Source: Haliclona indistincta
Taxonomy: Eukaryota > Porifera > Demospongiae > Haplosclerida > Chalinidae
Length of the DNA: 64,000 nucleotides
Assembly: GCA_964017065.1 (NCBI GenBank)
Contig: OZ024790.1
Location: forward strand, 11,853,498 to 11,917,497
Direction of reading: 5' to 3'
In this document: piece by piece, positions 11,601 through 20,087 of the stretch
Layout: each line of letters begins with the position of its first letter
Numbering within the stretch: position 1 is the stretch's first letter
Made by a program: the position numbers and the translations under genes
The notes under the pieces: generated by a model
The model's input: only the letters and a program-made list of their open reading frames with translations
Told to the model about the DNA's origin: nothing
Database searches by the model: none

Positions 11601-13047
11601 TGAGAACAGTTATGAGTATAAACCTAGCTGGCTATAGTGTATATTAGTTCGAGGTCATCCCTACATTATCATTGTGCATGCATGTTTGTGCCATTACCAG
11701 GCTGTGTTCTGCCATGTTGAGACTGTGTGAAAAAATAGTTTCAGCAAAGCTATATATATAGTTTATTACTATTATCATGAATTGTTATAGATCTAGTTAC
11801 TGCATGCCTTAGCTGATGTGCTGTATTACAATGATTATGGTCAATCAGTTAATTATTTGCAGCTACTATAACAGCACACCGTCATTTTCTGTGAGTCAAC
11901 TTCTTTCACAAATTCTTTTTTCCATCTGTCATCAAAATCTGGAACTCATTACCAACCTTCATCTAATCACTAGTTCTCTTCCTCTATTTAAACTCAAGCT
12001 GTCGACTTTTCTTTTTTAACTACTCATTAGCACAGCTGGTTGCTATTTATCATTTTGAAATGAAAAAAAACAACACTTGTCTTGTGCCATTGCTTCGTAC
12101 ACAAACAATAATTACATGTATGTATTAATTAATGTATGTATAACGAGTGCTCTACGTGATTTATGGCATGAGAGAGACCATCCCGAGAGCCATAAATCAT
12201 GTATAGAGCACGAATTATACCTATACATTAAATGGTTTAAAGTATATATACACCCTCTGTAATGCCACTGTCGAGACTACAATGGATAGCATAAAAATAT
12301 TGTATGCACTGATTTTATTGTCTGTTCAATATGACATTATTGTGCGGTGGCCAGGTCTCATGAAATACGTGATTGTATTAATCCTATGATAGTTCTCTAT
12401 TGTTCTCTATAGTGTAGTATCACAATTTTTAGTTGAGACTGGAAAATACCTTCTAATAATAATATTATCACGCCATCTAATAATTACTACCTTCTGTCTT
12501 AGCAAACTTCTTTTGAAACTGTTGCCATCTGGTTAACTTCCGTTTTTTCAGTACTGGTACAACATCTGCAGACTCAGCGGCATCACTATGTTTCCTCCTA
12601 AAATTCTCTCGTTTGATCCATCCCTACATAAATTGACAAGCCAACTCAATTCATCAGCTAAGCGGCTTGACAATCAGTACTAGTACAAAACACCACAACT
12701 ATACAATGCTTGAGAACAGCTCGCAGTACGTATACTGACCTTCACTTGGTCTATCATCACACCAGCCTCAAAACTAGCTGCTGACACTTGATCCTCGTAT
12801 TGTCTTCCCACTCCCACCATGCCACTATTGTAGTAACTCATCAAAACACCACGCTGAGCATCACTGAATCTAATTATGATAAATGAACCTCGAGCTAATG
12901 CGTGATCACTATAGCTGAGTACTTTTTCTTGTCTTTGATGTCGATAGACTCTGAATGAGCACACCTACTTGAGGTAGAAGGAATGCTGGCATCATCCAGG
13001 CTCTCAGTCTCTCCGCATTCGCTATTCAAAACGCTATCCATATCCAT
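8657..13047 (-). CDS. Transposon-encoded accessory protein: homeodomain-like + HMG-like + 14-aa repeats + Ulp1 protease + PHD finger
   Basis: Exons read by eye: 13047-12923, 12869-12740, 12623-12491, 11583-11470, 11413-11335, 10818-10677, 10608-8657. The N-terminus MDMDSVLNSEC leads to FSDAQRGVLMSYYNSGM...QVKGWIKRE, which has the spacing of a homeodomain-like helix-turn-helix. Next come RKLTRWQQFQKKFAKTE and YSELSPAEKDQL, resembling an HMG-type box. The last exon has 24 copies of a 14-residue Ala/Pro/Thr repeat, then a Ulp1/C48 cysteine protease: WLNDAII, His in VNSNHWV (codon 9167-9169), Asp in LYDSAY, and RQPDTTSCG (Cys codon 8993-8995). It ends in a C4HC3 PHD finger (CDC...CDKC...H..C...WICNNC). 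Ulp1 enzymes cleave SUMO/ubiquitin-like conjugates and PHD fingers read histone tails. Phase at the 11335/10818 junction does not fit; the donor may lie earlier (GGT|GTACTA) or an exon may be missed. Confidence 0.78.
9488..10500 (-). repeat. 42-bp coding tandem repeat (24 units of 14 residues)
   Basis: Each unit encodes variants of STTVAPAMAPTPSK (A-L-A versus A-P-A, APT/AST/API, PSK/PRK). Four successive units (API-PSK, APT-PRK, AST-PSK, AST-PSK types) occur twice in a row as an identical 168-bp block. Because 42 is divisible by three and the unit lacks stops, several other frames remain open through the array; these are shadows. Confidence 0.9.
12132..12229. mobile_element. Small palindromic MITE in an intron
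   Basis: Arms around 12132-12165 and 12188-12229 (ATGTATAACGAGTGCTCTA and complement, GATTTATGGC/GCCATAAATC) form a hairpin. It lies in the intron between 12491 and 11583 of the accessory gene. Confidence 0.6.
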
Positions 13048-13293
13048 AATTGAAGGACTCCGGTGAAAAACGGCAATTAAACGTTTTCCGTATATTGCGA
13101 GAAAACGAAGCTGGAAGTTCGGATTGTCACCGTGCCGATGCAGTTCTATGCGTATGTGACAAAGCGCTGATCGGTGAACGCTATTAATTGTAGTAGGGGT
13201 TCTTCAAGCATTGATGCAGTCTGCTAATGCATATAAACTGAAGATTGGTGAAAAACGTTTTAGTGCCGTTTTTTACCGGAGCCCTTCAATTAT
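13046..13293. mobile_element. MITE abutting the accessory-gene start codon
   Basis: Inverted termini ATAATTGAAGG(A/G)CTCCGGT with AAAAACGGCA on the inside, at 13046 and 13293. The most upstream ATG of the accessory gene (13047-13045) overlaps its terminal base pairs; a second in-frame ATG is at 13041-13039. The insertion therefore replaces the original 5' flank between gene and right TIR. Confidence 0.7.
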
Positions 13294-13343
13294 ACCAGCA
13301 CGTGGTCGCGATCAAGATGCGTATCCATGGCAGCAGGGACAAA

Positions 13344-13453
13344 CCCGTTTAATTAACAAGTTAATGAAAACCCTAGCCATCACGCCGTGATGCCGATACA
13401 GAAAACGTTTCTGTTCAATTTTGATGGGCAAGGTTTCCGAACCGGGTGCCACC
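13344..13453. repeat. Right terminal inverted repeat of KDZ element
   Basis: Uninterrupted copy of the TIR, ending (read outward) in GTGCCACC followed by TTAA at 13454-13457. It is the reference showing which bases were inserted in the left copy. Confidence 0.85.
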
Positions 13454-13500
13454 TTAAATCTTTGTTACGCAATACCGGAAATAAATTTTAATGTTTTAAT

Positions 13501-14221
13501 TTAAGGTTACGGGATACCACGCCTACTTACGAGCAGGCAGAAATGGTTGCCTGAAAAAAACACTCGTAGCATCGCGCTTGTTGGTTTGGCTGAATATAGC
13601 GCTGCATATCCAGTTAGAGCAAAGACTGCACTTCGTCTTCAGCAAAAGCGGTGGCTAGACGCGCTACCATAGTGCGTTACGAAGTACACGAAGTAACGAG
13701 CAGGCTTCGTCAACTAAGAAATCGAAATTCTCGTTGTGGGCACTCTGTAGCACGACTAGACTTGGCATGCAGCTAGACAGCTTAGTTATCTAGGGACCCA
13801 CGGATCCTTTTTCGATATCAGCTTTAGTTGCCGAGTTATGTTCACACAAACACTCGAAAAGCTTGTCAAAGCTAATTTTCGAGTGATATCGAAAATTGAT
13901 ATCGAAAAAGGATCCGTGAGTCCCTAGATAACTAAGCTGTCTAGCTGCATGCCAAGTCTAGTCGTGCTACAGAGTGCCCACAACGAGAATTTCGATTTCT
14001 TAGTTGACGAAGCCTGCTCGTTACTTCGTGTACTTCGTAACGCACTATGGTAGCGCGTCTAGCCACCGCTTTTGCTGAAGACGAAGTGCAGTCTTTGCTC
14101 TAACTGGATATGCAGCGCTATATTCAGCCAAACGGCCAACAAGCGCGATGCTACGAGTGTTTTTTTCAGGCAACCATTTCAGCTTGCTTGTAAGTGGGCG
14201 TGGTGTATTCCGTAACCTTAA
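13501..14221. mobile_element. TTAA-flanked foldback element (termini GGTTACGG)
   Basis: TTAA at 13501-13504 and 14218-14221. Inverted arms (about 13505-13822 and 13898-14217) are almost identical and include GGATCCTTTTTCGATATC near the loop. No coding capacity. Terminal sequence GGTTACGG differs from the GGTGGC group but target duplication and architecture are the same. Confidence 0.8.
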
Positions 14222-14700
14222 GAGAGATTAAGTTTTTACCTGTACATGTACGTGTAACGTGCACGCGTAACGTTTAAAGGGTCACGTAAGCTCTACAATA
14301 AGTGGGCTGGGCTGGCTTACCCGTTGATTTTACCCGTTCAGTGCGTGTAGACCACAGTCTACAGGTTGGCAGTTTACCTGTGGATTTTGTTGCTCAAATT
14401 AAAGTTTCATCAATTCCACGTTTGTTACAGATGTATGTGTAACTTGATCCCTGCTCTACATGCTCGACTTTTCCAAACGCCGATACGAGCTGTCCTTCAT
14501 CCATACAAGTCGTCAGAGCAGGAACGACCATGGCTCACCAAGCTGCTGGTTAGTTTGTCGAGCTACAAGCGTTTTGTTTATCCTATGAACCATGCTCAAC
14601 GCGAATCCTGGTCGTCTCTTGTCTTCTTAGCTACACACCCGAGCGCTCTGCTACATGCTCGACTAGCCTCGTGACCAGGCTCGTATTAGAGCCTGGTACA

Positions 14701-17700
14701 AAGTTTATTACTGTTGCCCTCTACGGGATAATAATGACAAAAACAAGAACTAAGTAGATGAAATTAAAAAAATATAGAGTCAGTCTGTGAACTTTAGACA
14801 TGAGATTTTCTCAGCAAGGTTAATAAGATCATGAAAGTTCTTGTTCTCCAGCCATTGTATTGTGGTCTCAGTGCTGTATTTTGACTCAGGTAGATGACTT
14901 GAAAACAGATGTTCATAATAGTTCGATGGAATTTTATCGCCACAATGAGGACATAGTCTCTCACCAAAGGTCGGTCTTGAAAGAGCACTAAAAAACCCCT
15001 GCATTAGCTTAGTTCCACGAACACCCAGCTCAAGTGCCTCATCCCATATGCTGTTCCAACTTGAGGCAATATTAGCTGTAGCTGACACAAGTGAGAGCGA
15101 GGGATGAGACTTGGACTCCGCTAGTGTTCCTTCCCAGTCACTCGCAAGAATATCTTGCTTCGCATCATGAACAATTGAAAGTGCATCAGGAGGATTGTGA
15201 AGACAGAGTTGCAGGAAATTGGTGCCAAAGAAGCTCTCCAGAAAACGGCATTGTTGTACCAGACTGATTTCATAAACATCATCCGAGGCCAGAGTACGAA
15301 AAACTCGAGAACTTATGTTATCGTCATTTACTAGAACTCTAGCCAGGAAATTGAGCTTTCGAATAAGGATGCGTGCCTTAACAGAGGGCCAGTGAAGACC
15401 AATCAAGGTACTGGTGTTAGAGTGGAATTTAGACAACCCCAAAATCCGCTTTCCAATCTCAGCTTGAAAAGACTCCAGAATTTGTAGATGGGATTCAGAG
15501 AGTATCCAGGTTTCACTACCATACAACAAGGTAGGCACAACAAATGTCTCAAATAAGCTACGTCCAGTGAGAGGATTTAGCTTCCCATGGAAAGCTCCAA
15601 TGGAGCCTAAAGCAAAGAAGGCACGCCTAGCTTTGCTAATGCTCTCTTCAACAGACTTCAATGGAGACAAGTCATACCTCCACCACACACCAAGGCATTT
15701 CGCTTCTTTTTGAGTAACAACTTCCTGGCCAACTAATTCAAGCATACATTCATTATATCTCCCCTTAGTGGTTAGCACAACTTCAGTTTTACTAGCATTA
15801 AGCTTCAAGGAGTTTGCTTGACAAAATGCCTCAATTAGATTACCTTGAGTATGAGAAGCAGACTTGCTTAGGCTAACAGCCCTGACATCATCTGCATGAG
15901 CAGAAGCACCCACATGTAAGCCCAACAGGTTTAAACCCTGGCCAGCACTCTCGAGAAAATGTAGAAGTGAGTCCATTACTGCAATAAACAAAGTCGGGGA
16001 GAGCACAGATCCCTGCTTCACACCACGACCTACTGGAAAGCAATCAGAACAAATTCCATTAACTTTCACGACACTACTGGTGTTCGAGTACCAGTCTTTA
16101 ATCAGACGCCAGCATCTACCATTGACACCCAACTTGAATATATGAGAAAGTAGTGTAGAGAACTCAACAGAGTCGAAAGCTTTCTCCAAATCAAAAAAGC
16201 ACAGATAAGGAGTGTCACCATCACGGATATGTTTCAGGATTGTTTCTTGGGTTGAGAATATAGCATCGATACACGACAGACCTCTCTGATATGCTGTTTG
16301 GGAGGGGTGAGGAAATCCGATATCGACAAAAAGTGACAGCAATCGCTCAAGAATAATAACTTCAAGGCATTTTGAGAGAACAGATGTCAGAGTAATACCT
16401 CGGTAGTTGTTACAATTTAATGGGTCACGCCCCTTTCCTTTGTGCACAGGAACAATCATGCCAAGTTTAAAACTTGTAGGGATTTGCTCTAGCTGAAAGA
16501 TGGCATCAAAAACACGTTTCAGCCACTTAACAATCCATGTGCCAGCATATTTAAGATGTTCAGCAGAGAGACCGTCAGCACCAGCACTCTTACTCAACTT
16601 GAGTCTCTTCAAAGCACTTTCAATTTCTTCACTAGTGGTAGGATAGTCAAGGATAAGATCCTCAAACCCATGAGATAGGGCTTCCATATCAGCCAGGTCA
16701 GATTCATTCTTGTTAGCTACATTCACAGGAATTTTACTCTGAGAGAGTTCGGAGAAATGGTCTTTCCAACAATTCCTGAGTTCATCATCATCAGAGACCA
16801 GAACACCATCAACCATGAGCTTTCTGCATTCAGACCTTCGACGATTGATACTAAAACGGTGATCATCCCTTTTTCTAAACATCTCATCTCTGGCCTGTAA
16901 AACCTTTCGCTCCAACTTTGCTCGAGCTTTAACAACATGTGCTTTCACTTCTTTCTTGGTTGTTTTCATTTGTAAGTAAAGAGGACCTGTTCTCGGCCGG
17001 CCAGCATCACGCCAACGTCTCCAAGCAGATTTACTACGCTGACATTTTTCCTGTAGCTCTTTATCATGGATAAAGTCTTTTGCAGTTTTACGTTTGTGAC
17101 GAGGGATTGTATCATCAGCCGCTCGATGCAAGAGAGAGATGACAGTTTTAATTTCAGAGTCAACCTCATCAATGCTAGTCAAGGGTTTCTCACAAAAAGG
17201 TCTTAAATTCAAGGTCATCACATCTCGAAAATGATCAATGCTGCCATCAGTAGAGGCCTTACACCAGTCTAGCTTTGGAGTGGAATTGTCAGGATGAACC
17301 ACAAAATCAGGTCTACAATCAAGTCTTACTCTCAGAGCAAGATGATCTGACAGGTTTAGTGGGTGGTGATCAAGGACAGCACAATCAACAACCAAATGGG
17401 CAGCCCAACAGTCAAGGAAACAATAGTCAACAGTGGTATTCTCACTTCTACCACCATAAAAAGTATAAGAAGGACCAACAGAGAGATCACTTAATGATAC
17501 TGCATAGTGACTGGTACGATCGATTAAGTCCATAAGTAGTTGTCCTTGAGGATTTGTTTGACCTTGTGCACGACAATCACAAAGTTGGCTAATATGAGCA
17601 TTGAAATCCCCGATCAATAGTACAGGGCCATTGGACTGTAGAGCATACACCACATTTTCAAGCTCCTGCAAGTACTCTTTGTACACTGAAAGAGGATAGT

Positions 17701-19011
17701 CAGTTGTAGGAAGATAAACACCCACAATACTAAGAGTAGTTGACTCTCCCACGCACAGCTGTACAGCAATAATTCTATCAGAGTCAATCTGCAAGGTACT
17801 CACTGGTAGGATACTATTCCAAACAACACCAATTCCACCACACCCTCTAGAGAGAGTAGATCCCTCATGCAGTCTGCGATCAGAGAGTCCCACTCCTTTT
17901 TTAAAACCTGGGATAACTGAGTCAAGCTTGGAGAGTTCGTACGGCCAGAGCCAGTGTTCAGCAATCACAATGATATCAGACTCTTCAGCCAGAGTTTGCA
18001 AATAAGGTATCGCATTAGCAAGACCCCGACAATTCCACGCTGAAACACCAACACCATTAGATTGAGCACGATGGTATGAGTTACGAGTAGATTGAGCTGA
18101 CGAGGGAGATGATCCCTTGTAACCCGAGGAGCTAGAAGAGGCTGCGTTACAGTGTACTTCAACAGTCTTGCGCAGCACCGCCACCTCCTGACGAAGAGCA
18201 ATGTCAGAGGTACCAGAGCGGCAGAGATAAGATAAAGTAGACTTGATGTCATTGATATCACTTTTTAACAAATTAAGCTCTCGCATTACCATGGAAGTAG
18301 CGAAGCCCTCTTTAGGTGGAAATCGACTTTTTGGTGGCAGTTGAGAATCATTGGATTCAAGAGTATCAGAACACAACTGAGAAGCACACTCAGCAGCAGA
18401 TACTTCAAGCGCTCGAGGTTCACAAAGAGGCTGCCCAGCAGGAGAGAGCTGTTGAGAGGATGACACAGATAACTGAGATGGACCATCTTCAGGAGGAGCA
18501 GCACTAACACCAGTTTGTGAGGCCTCAAAGGTGACACGATCTCTCTTACCATTCTTGAGCAAAGTTCTAGGAACACTAGTATCATGCCTCAGACAGTTTA
18601 GTAACAACCAAATATCATCTGATAGCTTAACTGACAGAGGTCTGGCAGCTGTGTCTCTACGACCAACTAGAATAGCAGAAGATATACACAGCTCCTTCAT
18701 TTTAGTCTCATTGAACAAAGCAGACCGAATAGAGCCCAGAGTAGAATTAGGCAGAACAGATAGAGAGAGAATCGTCTCATTCTTCGAAGAGTTCAAGGAC
18801 ACACCGTTCCGAGTGAGTTCATCCATATCACAAGTTACACAGTTAAAAGTAGTAGGTAGAAGAAGAAGAATATAACATAAAGAAAGAGCAAAGAAGTCAG
18901 AGCGGGTAGCAAGACACATGAGCGCTTTATACAACGCAGGCAGTAACAGCGAGCGAAAGACAATCATGAACCAGCGACCGCCATCTTAATCCCCAACCGT
19001 GGAAAAAAACC
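14701..19011 (-). mobile_element. Full-length non-LTR retrotransposon (LINE)
   Basis: Flanked by GGTACA at 14695-14700 and 19012-19017, a short target duplication within the host TIR. The 5' UTR is only about 45 bp (contains AAGATGGCGGTCGCTGG) before the ATG at 18967. The 3' end after the stop is about 80 bp, ending ACAGTAATAAACTT. One ORF fills the element, so it looks complete and recent. Confidence 0.85.
14780..18967 (-). CDS. LINE ORF: APE-type endonuclease + reverse transcriptase, 1395 aa
   Basis: Uninterrupted 1395 codons. The N-terminal ~300 residues are Ser/Gln-rich without a domain I recognise (a hydrophobic stretch at ~25-45). The endonuclease follows: SAWNCRGLANAIPYLQ, AEHWLWP, GIGVVWN, VLLIGDFNAHI and SDHLALRVRL, the signature residues of apurinic-type LINE nucleases. 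The reverse transcriptase has KSAGADGLSAEHLKY, YRGITLTSVLSKCLE, FFDLEKAFDSVEF, GVKQGSVLSPTLF and ASAHADDVRAVS (catalytic DD). A C-terminal CPHCGDKIP...H....H motif may be a nucleic-acid-binding zinc site. It copies its RNA into chromosomal nicks. Clade not assigned; the single long ORF resembles CR1/I-type elements. Confidence 0.9.
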   Translation of the reverse strand: MIVFRSLLLPALYKALMCLATRSDFFALSLCYILLLLPTTFNCVTCDMDELTRNGVSLNSSKNETILSLSVLPNSTLGSIRSALFNETKMKELCISSAILVGRRDTAARPLSVKLSDDIWLLLNCLRHDTSVPRTLLKNGKRDRVTFEASQTGVSAAPPEDGPSQLSVSSSQQLSPAGQPLCEPRALEVSAAECASQLCSDTLESNDSQLPPKSRFPPKEGFATSMVMRELNLLKSDINDIKSTLSYLCRSGTSDIALRQEVAVLRKTVEVHCNAASSSSSGYKGSSPSSAQSTRNSYHRAQSNGVGVSAWNCRGLANAIPYLQTLAEESDIIVIAEHWLWPYELSKLDSVIPGFKKGVGLSDRRLHEGSTLSRGCGGIGVVWNSILPVSTLQIDSDRIIAVQLCVGESTTLSIVGVYLPTTDYPLSVYKEYLQELENVVYALQSNGPVLLIGDFNAHISQLCDCRAQGQTNPQGQLLMDLIDRTSHYAVSLSDLSVGPSYTFYGGRSENTTVDYCFLDCWAAHLVVDCAVLDHHPLNLSDHLALRVRLDCRPDFVVHPDNSTPKLDWCKASTDGSIDHFRDVMTLNLRPFCEKPLTSIDEVDSEIKTVISLLHRAADDTIPRHKRKTAKDFIHDKELQEKCQRSKSAWRRWRDAGRPRTGPLYLQMKTTKKEVKAHVVKARAKLERKVLQARDEMFRKRDDHRFSINRRRSECRKLMVDGVLVSDDDELRNCWKDHFSELSQSKIPVNVANKNESDLADMEALSHGFEDLILDYPTTSEEIESALKRLKLSKSAGADGLSAEHLKYAGTWIVKWLKRVFDAIFQLEQIPTSFKLGMIVPVHKGKGRDPLNCNNYRGITLTSVLSKCLEVIILERLLSLFVDIGFPHPSQTAYQRGLSCIDAIFSTQETILKHIRDGDTPYLCFFDLEKAFDSVEFSTLLSHIFKLGVNGRCWRLIKDWYSNTSSVVKVNGICSDCFPVGRGVKQGSVLSPTLFIAVMDSLLHFLESAGQGLNLLGLHVGASAHADDVRAVSLSKSASHTQGNLIEAFCQANSLKLNASKTEVVLTTKGRYNECMLELVGQEVVTQKEAKCLGVWWRYDLSPLKSVEESISKARRAFFALGSIGAFHGKLNPLTGRSLFETFVVPTLLYGSETWILSESHLQILESFQAEIGKRILGLSKFHSNTSTLIGLHWPSVKARILIRKLNFLARVLVNDDNISSRVFRTLASDDVYEISLVQQCRFLESFFGTNFLQLCLHNPPDALSIVHDAKQDILASDWEGTLAESKSHPSLSLVSATANIASSWNSIWDEALELGVRGTKLMQGFFSALSRPTFGERLCPHCGDKIPSNYYEHLFSSHLPESKYSTETTIQWLENKNFHDLINLAEKISCLKFTD

Positions 19012-19129
19012 GGTACATACTGCATGCGCATGCGTCGTATATTAATGTAATTGAACTTGAGCGAGCCCCCATTAAAAATTGCATTATTACGTACTTCCGC
19101 TCTTTGTTTTATTGATAATGACGTGTATA

Positions 19130-19789
19130 TGTTACGACCCGATTCACAACCTTTGACCCGCTTCGAAGCCGGTCGACCGGTTTCGAAGCGGGTTAGCTAG
19201 CTGCGCGCCAGATTCAAAACGTGCATAATGCTAAGTGCGCGCTTGTAATAGACTTCGACTACTAAACATAACGTGTACTCTGTGTGTCCATATACATTGC
19301 ATCGCAATTGTACTGTTCTTTAAATTTGCTTCCATGTACAGGAGTCACGTTTGAATAAGAAGCTCTGACATGTTCCTATGAGTTTGATTGTTAAAACAAC
19401 TGCTGCATGCACACAACATTTCTTGCTGCGCTGCGTTGCTGAACCAATCGTAACGTCATTCCTGTCAATTTAGCAGGTAGGCTTGCTGTGTTGTGCTGCT
19501 AAACCACTTACAACGATGCTCCTGTCGATGAAGGTAGTAGCACATGATGCTCTAAATCGCCTCCGCGGACACTTTCTAGTCTTGCTGCGCTGCACTGCAG
19601 TGAGCTATAACCGCGACAGCACTCCTACGTAGGTTCCGTCGATCTAGCATGCAGGTGGGCACCCTGAAGCATTGAAACGTTCGGTTTTAAACCGGGTCAA
19701 CTGAGTTATGTGGTTGTAAATCGGGTTAACCGGCTTCGAAACCGGCGGCCGGCTTCGAAACGGGTCAGGTTGTGAATCGGGTCGTAACA
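19130..19789. mobile_element. TIR element with TGTTACGACCCGATTC termini
   Basis: TGTTACGACCCGATTCACAA at 19130 is repeated in inverse orientation ending at 19789. The subterminal DNA has CTTCGAA-containing sub-repeats (GCTTCGAAGCCGG). Flanks GTGTATA and TATACAC suggest a TA or TATA target. About 660 bp, non-autonomous. Confidence 0.7.
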
Positions 19790-19861
19790 TATACACACAA
19801 ATCAGTAGTAAACCAATGTGTTGCCTGTGTCTTGCTGAAACAACCACGAATACAAGCATAG

Positions 19862-20051
19862 TGTAGTGTTAGCCGAGAACGCAGACGAGACGAGCAGTAG
19901 TATTGAACAGTATTATATGATCAACTGAATGGAACTTATTATTCAACTAGCACATGGTGATTATATACTGGTGCTAATGGTTATAATGATAATCATAAGT
20001 GATCATGTGGTATGCAATGCAAACACAACTCAACAATAAACTAATCCCACA
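19862..20051 (-). repeat. 3' LTR of Gypsy element
   Basis: 190 bp, TGTAGTG...CCCACA on plus. It differs from the other LTR at one position that I could see (TTATTATTC versus TTATTACTC). Confidence 0.93.
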
Positions 20052-20087
20052 TCTCCCCCAACAAGTTCAGTCAAGATAACAGTCACA

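Larger units (their letters stand above)
2931..13457. mobile_element. Large (~10.5 kb) KDZ-class DNA transposon with terminal inverted repeats
   Basis: The right terminus (reverse complement from 13453) reads GGTGGCACCCGGTTCGG and continues for about 110 bp to 13344; TTAA follows at 13454-13457. The left terminus matches from CACCCGGTTCGG at 2931, is interrupted by a TA-flanked foldback (2962-3225), and resumes at 3228-3301 with the same GCATCACGGCGTGATGGC palindrome. Inside are two convergent spliced genes: a KDZ transposase (plus) and a Ulp1/PHD protein (minus), separated by a minisatellite. The outermost 7 or so bases of the left end appear lost at the junction with the hairpin element. 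Both genes run inward from the TIRs, as expected of a self-contained element. Confidence 0.8.

Noticed and set aside
18840..18967. Signal peptide at the LINE ORF start (MIVFRSLLLPALYKALM)
   Set aside because: Hydrophobic, but the protein is a nuclear-acting LINE polyprotein; more likely chance or a later Met is used (e.g. MDELTRN).
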